Source: Sphingobium sp. Leaf26 (GTDB lineage: Bacteria > Pseudomonadota > Alphaproteobacteria > Sphingomonadales > Sphingomonadaceae). Taken from it: DNA of 64,000 nt. The stretch covers positions 144,185-208,184 of the forward strand of contig NZ_LMKV01000012.1 of the NCBI RefSeq assembly GCF_001421665.1. The letters are read 5' to 3'. This document shows, one piece after another, positions 9,221-18,048 of the stretch. The notes beneath the pieces were generated by a model, which made no database searches, was not told where the DNA came from, and saw only the letters and a list, made by a program, of their open reading frames with translations. Made by a program: the position numbers and the translations under genes. How positions within the stretch are numbered: position 1 is the first letter of the stretch; the number at the start of each line of letters is the position of its first letter.

Positions 9221-12153
9221 CGCCCCATCAGGATGAAGGGCGCCCAGATATAGGGCTGCACCGCATTGGGATGCTTCGACGCGATCAGCTTGAGCATCGC
9301 CCGCTGCAACGCCACCGGCCGGGGCAGGCCGCGACGGGCGCCCTTCACCGTCTCCAGCGTGACGAAGGCGCTGGCATCGTCCCGCACCGGCCAGTGCGAC
9401 ACCAGCAGCGATCCCGCCCCGGCATAGCGAAACGCCTGGGCGAGGCCCGAATAGGCCGGCGACTGGCCGTTGTCGCCCGCCGCCGTGTTGCAGGCGGACA
9501 GGATGACCCAGTCCGCCCCGATCCGCATCGTCGCCACCTCCGACGCGGTCAACAGGCCGTCATCCTGGCGATCGTGGGCCGCCGGCGGCGACAGGACCAG
9601 CGCCGGTTCGCTCACCCCCTCCATCTCGCCGCTCACCAGCCCATGCGTTGCGAACAGGATGACGCCATAGCCGGACAGGTCCAGCGTGCGCAGCGCGCGC
9701 TCATTGGCCTGCGCGCCCAGCAGCAAGGTGGTGCGCGCCGACCCGAAACGCTGCGCGACCGCCTGCAACTCCGCCTGCGATCCGGGCAGCGGCGGCAAAT
9801 GCGACAAGGCCTGTGCGGTGTCGCCATTGCGGGCGGACGGATCGACCGCCAGCGGCGGGCCATCGCCGCGCGCAACAGCCTCAGACCGGACAACGCCGAA
9901 CGATTGTGGCGCACCGATGCCCAGGAAACGCTGGTCGCGCGCTGCAAGCTGGTGCCGATGCCGGCCGCCGGTGGAGAAACCGGGCTGCACCTCGATCGCG
10001 AAGCGATGGATCAGCCATGGCGTCGTGCGGGTCACCGTCTCCACCGGCCGCTGCGGCAGCATGGAGAAGGGCAGGGAGGCGAAGGCGCCGGTCGGCACGA
10101 TGCGCAGGCTGCTGGCCTTGCCCAGTGTCGCGAGGATGCCGGGCGTGAAGATCTGGCGGTAAAGGCTGTGCGCGCTGGACCGGTCGAAACCCGCCGGGGT
10201 GAGCGAACCGCGCAATTTCCCCACCAGCGCCACCAGCCCGGCACGGTCCATCTGCGCCCGCTCGACATGCACGGCGTCGTTGCCGACCGCGAGCAGATAG
10301 ACCCCGTCAAAGGCCGGCATCACCGCCAGCAACGCCTCATCCTTGCCAAGGCTGGCACGCAGCGCGCCAAGATCGGGCCGCGCGCCGCCATGCGCCTCCA
10401 CCCAGCGCGGATAGTCGCGGGCGATGGCGGTCCGCTCGGCATCCACCTCCGTCGCGACGGTGGCACGGTCCGCGCGCGCCTCGGCCACGCCGCTGTCGAT
10501 CGCCAGCGCTTTGAGCAAATGGCTGTCGGCGGCCTGCAACCTCTTGGTCCGGTCCTGAAGGCTGCGCACGCGCGCGGCCAGGGCCGGATCGGCGACCAGC
10601 CGCTGCGCCACCAGCCGGTTGGCCTGCGCGATCCGCGACCCGGCCAGGATCGCCATCGCGTCCAGCGCCAGCGCGCCGTCCTGCGTCTCGACGGCCACCG
10701 CCAGGATCGTGTCGAGCGCGGCGCGCTGCTCCTCGTTCAGCTCGCCATCGTCATTGACGCTGGCATTGTCGCGCAACAGGCCCGCAAGCTGGCGCGCGGC
10801 CGGCCCCAACGCCGCCTGATCCTGCCGGGTCCAGGCGACCAGCATCGCCGCCTGCGCCAGCGGAATGGCGGGCGCATTGTCGAGTTGCCGGGTCTCTGCG
10901 GCGAAGGCGTCGGCGGCGCGACGGGCATCGTCGCCCCGCTTCGCCGCAATCAGGGCCGGAACAAGATAGGGATAGACGCGCTGGCCGATGTCGCGGTCCT
11001 TGTCCGACCCGGCATGCACGCGCGCCAGCGCATCCGTCAGCCGCTCGACGGCCTGCTCGCGCCGTCCCTCGGCCAGCGCGGCCGATGCGGCAAACGCCAG
11101 CGCACGGGCGGATTGCGGACTGTCCTCGCCCTCCAGCCCGCGAAAGCCGCGCTCGGCCTCCATGAACAGGGACTCCGCGTCGGCATAGCGTTCCAGCGGC
11201 AGCAGGACCGTGCCCAGATTTTGCAGGCCGAACTGGAAATAGAGGCTGCTGGTGCCGACCGTCTCGCGCTTGATGGCGATGGCGCGTTGCAGATAGTCCA
11301 GACTCTCGGTCCGCCGGCCGGTACGGGACAGCAGCAGGCCCAGCGCCTCCAGCGCGCGGGCGTAGCTCGGATGTTTGCGATCGACATGGTCGGTGGCGAT
11401 ATCCACCGCCATGCGGGCATATGTCTCCGCCTCCGCGTCGCGGTCGGCGCGGGCGAGCATCTGGGCATAGCTGTAATAGGAGCCGATCGTGTCCGCACTG
11501 TTCGGTCCGGCCGCCAGGATGCGCGCCTCCATGCTGGCCTTTTGCGCCTCCACCGCCTCGTCATTGCGGCCGAGCCGGGTCAGCGCCTGCGCATGGGAGA
11601 AGGCGATGTTCGACCGCAGCATCTGGGTCGATTCATCCTGCCGGTCGGCCGGGGTGCGGGCGATATAGAGGTCCATATAGCCGCTCGCTTGCGCCAGCGT
11701 ATCCGCCGCACCGGTCACGTCACCCAACGCCGCCTGAATGAACCCCTTGATCGACAGGCCCTGCATCCAGGCGACCGGATAGGCATCGGCAAAGGGCGCC
11801 AACAGCGTGAGGCCCTCGCTCGACCGGGTGAGGGCGTCGGTATTTTTGCCGTCGATCTGGTCCATGGAGGACAGGTTGATGAGCGCCACCCCGGCGAGCG
11901 GATGGGGCTTTCCGTCGATCCTGACCCGCATGGCGGCGGCGTGCAGGCGGTTCCAGGCGTCGCGGGTCTTTTGCGACATGGACAGGGCATAATCGTCGCT
12001 GTTGAACAGGTCCGACGCCTGCTGCTCCAGTGCACGGAGCCGCGCATGACGGGGATCGGTAGTGGAAAAGCCGGCGGGTGGCGCGGCAAGGGCGCATGGC
12101 GCAGGCAGGGCCAGCGTCAGCAGGATAGCCGAAACAGCAGCGGAAAGTCTCAT
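9217..12153 (-). CDS. exported TPR-repeat protein with C-terminal CHAT peptidase domain
   Basis: A 978-residue protein. Residues 1-23 are a signal peptide (LLTLALPAPCALA). From about 30 to 480 it is built of tetratricopeptide-like helical repeats, followed by a coiled stretch and, from about 640 to the end, a CHAT domain (caspase HetF associated with TPRs). The caspase-type dyad is visible: H837 in LFATHGLVSGE and C888 in VILSACNTAAG. The closing SLLVSHWPVRDD and WAPFILMG blocks are typical. The signal peptide puts the protease in the periplasm, unlike cytoplasmic CHAT proteins such as Craspase TPR-CHAT or HetF. No partner gene for a defence or regulated-proteolysis system is adjacent. The substrate is unknown. 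Confidence 0.9.
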   Translation of the reverse strand: MRLSAAVSAILLTLALPAPCALAAPPAGFSTTDPRHARLRALEQQASDLFNSDDYALSMSQKTRDAWNRLHAAAMRVRIDGKPHPLAGVALINLSSMDQIDGKNTDALTRSSEGLTLLAPFADAYPVAWMQGLSIKGFIQAALGDVTGAADTLAQASGYMDLYIARTPADRQDESTQMLRSNIAFSHAQALTRLGRNDEAVEAQKASMEARILAAGPNSADTIGSYYSYAQMLARADRDAEAETYARMAVDIATDHVDRKHPSYARALEALGLLLSRTGRRTESLDYLQRAIAIKRETVGTSSLYFQFGLQNLGTVLLPLERYADAESLFMEAERGFRGLEGEDSPQSARALAFAASAALAEGRREQAVERLTDALARVHAGSDKDRDIGQRVYPYLVPALIAAKRGDDARRAADAFAAETRQLDNAPAIPLAQAAMLVAWTRQDQAALGPAARQLAGLLRDNASVNDDGELNEEQRAALDTILAVAVETQDGALALDAMAILAGSRIAQANRLVAQRLVADPALAARVRSLQDRTKRLQAADSHLLKALAIDSGVAEARADRATVATEVDAERTAIARDYPRWVEAHGGARPDLGALRASLGKDEALLAVMPAFDGVYLLAVGNDAVHVERAQMDRAGLVALVGKLRGSLTPAGFDRSSAHSLYRQIFTPGILATLGKASSLRIVPTGAFASLPFSMLPQRPVETVTRTTPWLIHRFAIEVQPGFSTGGRHRHQLAARDQRFLGIGAPQSFGVVRSEAVARGDGPPLAVDPSARNGDTAQALSHLPPLPGSQAELQAVAQRFGSARTTLLLGAQANERALRTLDLSGYGVILFATHGLVSGEMEGVSEPALVLSPPAAHDRQDDGLLTASEVATMRIGADWVILSACNTAAGDNGQSPAYSGLAQAFRYAGAGSLLVSHWPVRDDASAFVTLETVKGARRGLPRPVALQRAMLKLIASKHPNAVQPYIWAPFILMGR

Positions 12154-12235
12154 CTTACCCCCACCATGGCGCGACCCTCGCGTCTCATGGGTCCGGTGCG
12201 GGCGGGCGTCAAGGGGACGCCGCGCCCCGTTTTGC

Positions 12236-13750
12236 TCAGGCGAGCGTCAGCCGCCAGTCCCAGCGCAACGGATCGCCGTCCATCACCTCGACCCCGCGGG
12301 CGATCAGGGCATCGCGAATCTCGTCGGACAGGGCGAAATTCTTTTCGGCGCGGGCAGCGGTGCGGCGCTCCAGTTCCGCCTCGATCTCCTCCGGCATGAT
12401 CTGCGCATCCCTGGGCTGGACGCGCAGGTCGGCGCGGCCAAGCGTCAGCAGATTGAGGCCCAATGCCTGGTCGAAGGCGGCGATCAGGCAGAGCTTCTCG
12501 TCCACCGGCACCTTCTTCATGCCAACGGCTTCCTCCAGCAGCGGCAGCGCGCGCGGCGTCATCAGGTCGTCGGCGATCGCCGCGTCGAACTGCTCCAGCA
12601 GCGGCGCCAGCTTCGGGTGCAGATTGGCGCGCAGATAATCGAGCCGCGGCGATTGCCAGGTCACGCCCTCGGCGCGCGCCTTCAAGCCCTCGACGCCCAT
12701 GACCAGCCGCTTGAGCCGCGTCAGCGCCGCCGCCAGATTGTCCGCGCTGAACTCCAGTTCCGACCGGTAATGCGCGCCAAGGCACAGCAGGCGGTAGGCG
12801 ATCGGATGGACGCCCGCGTCGATCAGGCTGAACAGTGTCGTGAAGCCGCCCTTCGACTTCGACATCTTGCCCTGACGATCCACCAGGAAATTATTGTGCA
12901 TCCACCAGCGCGCGCCGGTGAAGCCCGCCGCCGCCGCATCGGGTTCGCCGCAGCAGCTATGAAAGGCCTGATTCTGGGCGATTTCGTTCGGGTGATGGAT
13001 CTCGCGATGGTCGATGCCGCCGGTGTGAATGTCGAACGGCTGGCCAAGCCGCGCCTGCGACATGACCGAACATTCCAGATGCCAGCCCGGCGCGCCCTTG
13101 CCCCAGGGGCTGTCCCATTCCATCTGGCGCTGCTCGCCCGGCGGCGACTTGCGCCAGATGGCGAAGTCGGACGGGTTGCGCTTGCCGGCGACAGGATCGA
13201 TCCGTGCGTGCGCCGCATCATCGCGGCCACCGGCCAGCGCGCCATAATCCGGCACGCTGCTGCTGTCGAAATAGAGGCCGCTCTCCAGCTCATAGCAATG
13301 ATCCGGCGCAATCTTTTCGGCGAAGGCGATCATCTGCGGCACATAATCGGTCGCGACCGTCCATTCGCTGGGCGCCAGGATGTTGAGGTCGGCGATATTG
13401 GACTTGAACGCCTCGGTATAATGGGCGGCGATGTCCCAGATGCTGCGCGCGCTCGCCTTCGCCGCTGCCTCCATCTTGTCGTCGCCGGCGTCGGCGTCGC
13501 TGGTCAGATGGCCGACATCGGTGATGTTGATGATCTGGGTGACGGCCAGCCCCTTCCACAACAGCGTCCGGCGCAGCGTGTCGACGAAGACATAGGCGCG
13601 CAGGTTGCCGATATGGGCGTAATTATAGACGGTCGGGCCGCAGCTATAGACGCGCGCATGACGGCCCTCGATCGGCGCGAACGGCTCGATCGTGCGGGTC
13701 AGGCTGTTGAACAGGCGCAGCGGCGCGGGGATGTGCTGGTCGTCGGACAT
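12236..13750 (-). CDS. cysS: cysteinyl-tRNA synthetase
   Basis: A 504-residue class Ia synthetase that charges tRNA-Cys. The zinc-binding Cys and HIGH-like motif are in YSCGPTVYNYAHIGN (HIGN at 46-49), the KMSKS loop is KMSKSKGG near residue 285, and the C-terminal anticodon-binding DALR-type domain holds FALSDEIRDALIARGVEV. Full length for the family. The upstream region carries a 58-bp element, 13820-13877, also found upstream of argB in the same orientation relative to the gene. Confidence 0.97.
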   Translation of the reverse strand: MSDDQHIPAPLRLFNSLTRTIEPFAPIEGRHARVYSCGPTVYNYAHIGNLRAYVFVDTLRRTLLWKGLAVTQIINITDVGHLTSDADAGDDKMEAAAKASARSIWDIAAHYTEAFKSNIADLNILAPSEWTVATDYVPQMIAFAEKIAPDHCYELESGLYFDSSSVPDYGALAGGRDDAAHARIDPVAGKRNPSDFAIWRKSPPGEQRQMEWDSPWGKGAPGWHLECSVMSQARLGQPFDIHTGGIDHREIHHPNEIAQNQAFHSCCGEPDAAAAGFTGARWWMHNNFLVDRQGKMSKSKGGFTTLFSLIDAGVHPIAYRLLCLGAHYRSELEFSADNLAAALTRLKRLVMGVEGLKARAEGVTWQSPRLDYLRANLHPKLAPLLEQFDAAIADDLMTPRALPLLEEAVGMKKVPVDEKLCLIAAFDQALGLNLLTLGRADLRVQPRDAQIMPEEIEAELERRTAARAEKNFALSDEIRDALIARGVEVMDGDPLRWDWRLTLA

Positions 13751-13819
13751 GGTGGCCAGCCATGTCGCGAAGCAGGGCAGGGGTCAATCCTTCCCGGTCA
13801 TCACGATGCAGAGAATTAT

Positions 13820-13877
13820 TTAGTTAGCTAAGTAATGAAATTGCGCAGGCGATTTGGGTGTCTCACTCGCTGTCTCA
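13820..13877 (-). promoter_or_regulatory. 58-bp conserved upstream element, cysS copy
   Basis: On the minus strand this reads TGAGACAGCGAGT at its start and CTTAGCTAACTAA at its end, 26 nt of less conserved sequence plus AGACA between. The same arrangement and exact length occur at 36671-36728 before argB: 43 of 58 positions match and both 13-bp ends are identical. It ends 69 nt before the cysS start codon. The core TTAGCTAA is a perfect palindrome, suggesting a regulator binding site or shared promoter. Confidence 0.6.
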
Positions 13878-14062
13878 TTGGCGACGACCGGACCCCATCC
13901 GCGACCGTCAAGACCCTGCCCGATTGTAATAAAATGTTGCGCAGCGGCCGATCCCTTGCGGCCGCGCATGGGGCATCCGATATTGTCGATGCGGGCCGGG
14001 CCCCTCTGGCGACATGGATTTCCCCCTGATCCCTGTCGCGATGTCGGACCGCATCGGGTGTG

Positions 14063-14121
14063 CCCGGTGCAGGTTCTGCGGCGATTTGCCCCCTCTCGTC
14101 GCCGCAGGAGACCGCACCGGG
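14063..14121 (+). ncRNA. structured 5' leader, candidate ybhL leader RNA
   Basis: A long hairpin upstream of the YbhL/Bax-inhibitor gene: CCCGGTGC (14063-14070) pairs with GCACCGGG (14114-14121), GGT with ACC inside it, and CTGCGGCGA (14076-14084) with TCGCCGCAG (14099-14107), leaving a pyrimidine-rich 14-nt loop. A second short pairing, CACTCG with CGAGTG (14123-14128 and 14159-14164), reaches the ribosome-binding site. The ybhL leader is a known alphaproteobacterial RNA motif found before ybhL genes; position and gene match, but the consensus itself was not checked. Confidence 0.6.
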
Positions 14122-14170
14122 CCACTCGAACCAACTGTTTTGGCCATTTTGAATGGAGCGAGTGTAACCC

Positions 14171-14881
14171 ATGAATAATCCCGTTCGCATGCCGGGCTAT
14201 GGTGCCAGCCAGACGGCGCAGACCGACGCCGGCCTGCGTGCGCACATGCTGGGCGTCTTCCGCAATATGGGCATCGGCCTGGTCATCACCGGTCTGGTCG
14301 CCGCTCTGGTCGGCAACACCCCGGCGCTGGCCGCCGCCATCTACGGCACGCCCCTGAAATGGGTCGCGATCTTCGCGCCGCTGGCCTTCGTCTTCTTCTT
14401 CAGCTTCCGCATGGAAAAGATGAGCACCTCTGGCGCCCGCACCGCCTTCTACGCCTTCGCCGCCGTCATGGGCGTGTCGCTGGGCAGCGTGTTCCTGGTC
14501 TTCACCGGCGGCAGCATCGCCCAGGCCTTCTTCTCGGCTGCGGTCATGTTCCTCGCCATGGCGCTGTGGGGCTATACCACCCAGCGTGACCTGACGAAAA
14601 TGGGCAGCTTCCTGATGATGGGCCTGATCGGCATCATCGTCGCCAGCCTCATCAACCTCTTCATCGGCTCGTCAGCGATGGCGATGGTCATCTCGATCAT
14701 CGGCGTGGTGGTCTTCACCGGCCTTACCGCCTGGGACGTGCAGCGCATCAAGTCGGAATATTTCTACTATGCCGGCCATGAAGTCGCAGGGAAGATGCAG
14801 GTCATGGGCGCGCTGTCGCTCTACCTGAACTTCGTCAACCTGTTCCAGATGCTGCTCAGCCTGACGGGTGAGCGCGAATAA
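14171..14881 (+). CDS. Bax inhibitor-1/YccA family membrane protein, YbhL-like
   Basis: A 236-residue inner-membrane protein with about seven hydrophobic helices, matching the BI-1/UPF0005 family (E. coli YbhL 234 aa, YccA 219 aa). A soluble N-terminal stretch (residues 1-30) precedes the first helix (GIGLVITGLVAALVG). The conserved LTAWDVQRIK segment and the C-terminal LSLYLNFVNLFQMLL helix are present. Relatives are pH-sensitive Ca2+ leak channels or modulators of FtsH proteolysis. The gene is preceded by a strong leader hairpin and followed by a zinc-finger gene whose ATG shares one base with its TAA stop. Confidence 0.93.
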   Translation: MNNPVRMPGYGASQTAQTDAGLRAHMLGVFRNMGIGLVITGLVAALVGNTPALAAAIYGTPLKWVAIFAPLAFVFFFSFRMEKMSTSGARTAFYAFAAVMGVSLGSVFLVFTGGSIAQAFFSAAVMFLAMALWGYTTQRDLTKMGSFLMMGLIGIIVASLINLFIGSSAMAMVISIIGVVVFTGLTAWDVQRIKSEYFYYAGHEVAGKMQVMGALSLYLNFVNLFQMLLSLTGERE

Positions 14882-15186
14882 TGCGCGATCCCGCCATGGT
14901 GTCGGCGATGCTCTGCCCGGTCTGTCATGTCGGCCTCGCCATGACGGACCGGCAGGGGGTCGAAATCGACTATTGCCCGCAATGCCGGGGTGTCTGGCTG
15001 GACCGGGGCGAACTGGACAAGATCATCGAGCGATCCGGGTCGGCAAGCGCCCCCACGCCCCAACCCGCACCCTTCGCCCAGCAAAGCTATCGCCCGGACC
15101 GGGATTATCGTGATGACGGTCGCGACAACGGGCGCGGCTACCCGAAGAAGCGCAAGAAGAGCTTTCTGGAAGAGCTGTTCGATTGA
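14881..15186 (+). CDS. zf-TFIIB domain protein
   Basis: A 101-residue protein with one zinc ribbon: CPVC and CPQC spaced as in the zf-TFIIB family, with the typical CRGVWLDRGELDKII continuation. The second half is low complexity, rich in Gln, Arg and Asp, and ends with a basic patch (PKKRKKSFLEELFD). The ATG at 14881 overlaps the upstream stop by 1 nt, which supports translational coupling; an in-frame ATG at 14896 is an alternative. Function of the family is unknown. Confidence 0.85.
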   Translation: MRDPAMVSAMLCPVCHVGLAMTDRQGVEIDYCPQCRGVWLDRGELDKIIERSGSASAPTPQPAPFAQQSYRPDRDYRDDGRDNGRGYPKKRKKSFLEELFD

Positions 15187-15188
15187 CG

Positions 15189-15219
15189 AAAGGCCGGCCT
15201 GACGAAGGACCGGCCTTTT
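15189..15219. terminator. Rho-independent terminator between zf-TFIIB gene and polA
   Basis: Inverted repeat AAAGGCCGG / CCGGCCTTTT with a 12-nt loop, ending in a T run on the plus strand and mirrored by A's (T run on the minus strand). It lies between two convergent genes, 3 nt after one and 5 nt from the other, and probably serves both. Confidence 0.85.
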
Positions 15220-15223
15220 GCTT

Positions 15224-18007
15224 TCAGTGCGCCGCGCCCCAACTCGGTCCGGTCCCGATTTCCACACCCAGCGGCACGCTCAGCGTCACGATCGGTTCGG
15301 CCGCGCTCTCCATCACCTGCCGGATGACCGCGCTGGCGGCGTCCACATCACCTTCGGGCAGTTCGAACACCAGTTCGTCATGCACTTGCAGCAGCATCTT
15401 GACGTCGGGCAGGCCCGCCGCCTCCAGCGCCGGTCCCATGCGCGCCATCGCCCGTTTGATGATGTCGGCGCTGGTACCCTGGATCGGGGCGTTGATCGCG
15501 GCGCGCTCGGCGCCCTGCCGTTCGTGCTGGACCGATGCCTTGATGCGCGGGAACCATGTCTTCCGGCCGAACAGCGTTTCGGTATAGCCGCGTTCCCGAA
15601 CCTTCTCGATCGTCTCGTTGATATAGACGCTGATGCCGGGGAAGCGCTCATAATAGCGGCTGATCATGTCCTGCGCCTCGTCCGCGCTGATTTCCAGCCG
15701 CCCGGCCAGCCCCCAGCGCGAAATGCCGTAGAGAATGGCGAAATTGATCGTCTTAGCCCGGCCGCGCGTGTCGCGATTGACCTCGCCGAACAATTCCTGC
15801 GCGGTGCGGTTGTGGATGTCCTCGCCTGCGGCGAACGCCTCCTTGAGCGCCGGCACATCGGCCATATGCGCCGCCAGCCGCAATTCGATCTGGCTATAGT
15901 CCGCCGCCAGGATGACGTTGCCCGGTTCCGCGACGAAGGCGTGGCGGATCTGGCGGCCGACTTCGGTGCGGATCGGGATATTCTGGAGGTTGGGATCGGT
16001 CGAGGACAGGCGTCCGGTCTGCGCGCCGGTCAGCGAGTAGCTGGTATGGACGCGGCTCGTATCCTTGTTGATCTGCGCCTGAAGCGCGTCGGTATAGGTC
16101 GATTTGAGCTTCGATAGCTGCCGCCACTCCAGCACCTTGCCCGCGATCGGAGCGCCCTGTGCTGCCAATTGCTCCAGGATGGTGACGTCGGTGGAATAAG
16201 CGCCCGACTTGCCCTTCTTGCCGCCCTTATAGCCCATCTTGTCGAACAGGATCGCGCCGAGCTGCTGGGTCGATCCGATGGCGAAGGGCTGGCCGGCGAT
16301 CGCGTGAATCTCGGTTTCCAGTGCGGCGATGCCGGCGGTGAACTCGGCCGACAGGCGGGACAGATGCTCGCGATCGACCTTGATCCCCCGATGCTCCATC
16401 CGGGCGATCACGCCGACCAGCGGGCGGTCGACCAGTTCATAGACGCGGTTCGCCCCTTCATTGGCGACGCGCGTCTTGAACCGCTTCCACAGGCGCAGGG
16501 TAACGTCGGCATCCTCGGCCGCATATTCGGTGGCGCGGGGCAGGGGGACTTCGGCGAAGCTGATCTGGCTCTTGCCGGTGCCGACCACCTCCTTGAAGCT
16601 GATGCACTGATGGTCGAGGTGCGTCTTCGCCGCCTCGTCCATGCCATGACCCGCCAGCGATTGCCCGGCGTCGAGGTCGAAACTCATGACGATCGTGTCG
16701 TCATAAGGCGCGATCTCGATCCCGTGACGGCGCAGCACGGTCAGGTCATATTTCAGATTCTGGCCGATCTTGAGGACGGAGTCATCCTCCAGCAGCGGCT
16801 TCAGCTTCGCAATGACTAGCGCCTTGTCCAACTGCTCGGGCCGTTCCGCGAACATATCCGTCCCGCCATGCCCGACCGGAACATAGCAGGCCTTGTTCGG
16901 CCCGGTCGCCAGGCTGACGCCGACCAGTTGGCAGGACACGGCGTCCAGCATGTCGGTTTCGGTGTCCACCGCGACCAGCCCTTCGGCATAGGCGGCGGCG
17001 ATCCAGCGATCGAGCGCCTCTGCCGTCACGACGGTTTCATAGAGGCTCCGGTCTATCGCCGGTTCTTCCGCCCGCGCCGGGGCAGCGGCCGCGGCTTCCG
17101 CGCTGACGGCGCTGGCTGCGGCCACCGCTACGGCAGCAGCCGGCGCGCCAAGGCGGTTGAGCAGCGTCTTGAAGCCATGATGCGACAGGAATGCCTGCAA
17201 AGGCTCCTTCGGGATGCCCTTGAGCGTCAGATCGTCCAGCGGTTCGGGCAGATCCATGCTGTCATGCAGCGCCACCAGCCGCCGCGACAGCCGGGCCATC
17301 TCCGCATGGGCGATGAGGTTTTCCTGCATCTTCGACTTCTTCATCGCAGGCGCAGCCTCCAGCGCGGCTTCCAGCGATCCATATTCGGTGATCAGCTTCG
17401 CCGCCGTCTTCGGACCGATGCCTGGAATGCCGGGGACATTGTCGACGCTGTCGCCCATCAACGCCAGCACATCGCCCAATTGCTCGGGCTGCACGCCGAA
17501 CTTGCCGACCACATAGTCCGCGCCGCGCCGCTCATTCTTCATCGTGTCGTACATGTCGACGCCGGGCTGGATCAACTGCATCAGATCCTTGTCGGAACTG
17601 ACGATGGTGACATGCCATCCCGCGCGCACGGCGGCCTGGGTATAGCTGGCGATGATGTCGTCGGCTTCGAACCCGGCTTCCTCGATACAGGGGAGGGAAA
17701 AGGCGCGGGTCGCGTCGCGGATCATCGGGAATTGCGGGACCAGATCCTCCGGCGCGGGCGGGCGGTTCGCCTTATACTGGTCGTACATGTCGTTGCGGAA
17801 AGTGTGCGACCCCTTGTCCAGAACGACGGCGAGGTGGGTCGGGCCTTCCGCCTTGCCCAGTTCCTCGGCCAGCTTCCACAACATCGTCGTATAGCCATAG
17901 ACCGCGCCGACCGGCTGGCCATGCTGGTTGGTGAGCGGCGGAAGCTGATGATAGGCGCGGAAGATATAGCCGCTGCCGTCGACGAGATAGAGGTGATTCT
18001 GGGTCAT
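15224..18007 (-). CDS. polA: DNA polymerase I
   Basis: A 927-residue polymerase of full family length (E. coli 928). The N-terminal 5'-3' exonuclease domain (1-290) has YLVDGSGYIFRAYH, EADDIIASYT and the helix-hairpin-helix GIPGIGPKTAAKL. A 3'-5' exonuclease domain with VDTETDMLDA (about 346-355) appears intact, followed by the polymerase domain: motif A LAADYSQIELRLAAH, motif B RGRAKTINFAILYGIS and motif C LLQVHDELVFE. It works in replication (Okazaki fragment maturation) and repair. The gene is monocistronic here. Confidence 0.97.
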   Translation of the reverse strand: MTQNHLYLVDGSGYIFRAYHQLPPLTNQHGQPVGAVYGYTTMLWKLAEELGKAEGPTHLAVVLDKGSHTFRNDMYDQYKANRPPAPEDLVPQFPMIRDATRAFSLPCIEEAGFEADDIIASYTQAAVRAGWHVTIVSSDKDLMQLIQPGVDMYDTMKNERRGADYVVGKFGVQPEQLGDVLALMGDSVDNVPGIPGIGPKTAAKLITEYGSLEAALEAAPAMKKSKMQENLIAHAEMARLSRRLVALHDSMDLPEPLDDLTLKGIPKEPLQAFLSHHGFKTLLNRLGAPAAAVAVAAASAVSAEAAAAAPARAEEPAIDRSLYETVVTAEALDRWIAAAYAEGLVAVDTETDMLDAVSCQLVGVSLATGPNKACYVPVGHGGTDMFAERPEQLDKALVIAKLKPLLEDDSVLKIGQNLKYDLTVLRRHGIEIAPYDDTIVMSFDLDAGQSLAGHGMDEAAKTHLDHQCISFKEVVGTGKSQISFAEVPLPRATEYAAEDADVTLRLWKRFKTRVANEGANRVYELVDRPLVGVIARMEHRGIKVDREHLSRLSAEFTAGIAALETEIHAIAGQPFAIGSTQQLGAILFDKMGYKGGKKGKSGAYSTDVTILEQLAAQGAPIAGKVLEWRQLSKLKSTYTDALQAQINKDTSRVHTSYSLTGAQTGRLSSTDPNLQNIPIRTEVGRQIRHAFVAEPGNVILAADYSQIELRLAAHMADVPALKEAFAAGEDIHNRTAQELFGEVNRDTRGRAKTINFAILYGISRWGLAGRLEISADEAQDMISRYYERFPGISVYINETIEKVRERGYTETLFGRKTWFPRIKASVQHERQGAERAAINAPIQGTSADIIKRAMARMGPALEAAGLPDVKMLLQVHDELVFELPEGDVDAASAVIRQVMESAAEPIVTLSVPLGVEIGTGPSWGAAH

Positions 18008-18048
18008 GGGTGGAGGGGATAGCGGGTAAAGAGCGCCCCCTCCAGCCT

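Larger units (their letters stand above)
13751..14170. other. 420-bp intergenic region between cysS and ybhL-like gene
   Basis: Divergent promoter region. The left part holds the 58-bp cysS/argB element (13820-13877); the right part holds a long structured leader hairpin (14063-14121) and the start region of the Bax-inhibitor gene. No coding sequence was recognised. Confidence 0.7.

Noticed and set aside
9271-12399. A 1042-codon open frame opposite the CHAT gene
   Set aside because: Long only because high GC removes stops on the antisense; no family resemblance and full overlap with the TPR-CHAT gene.
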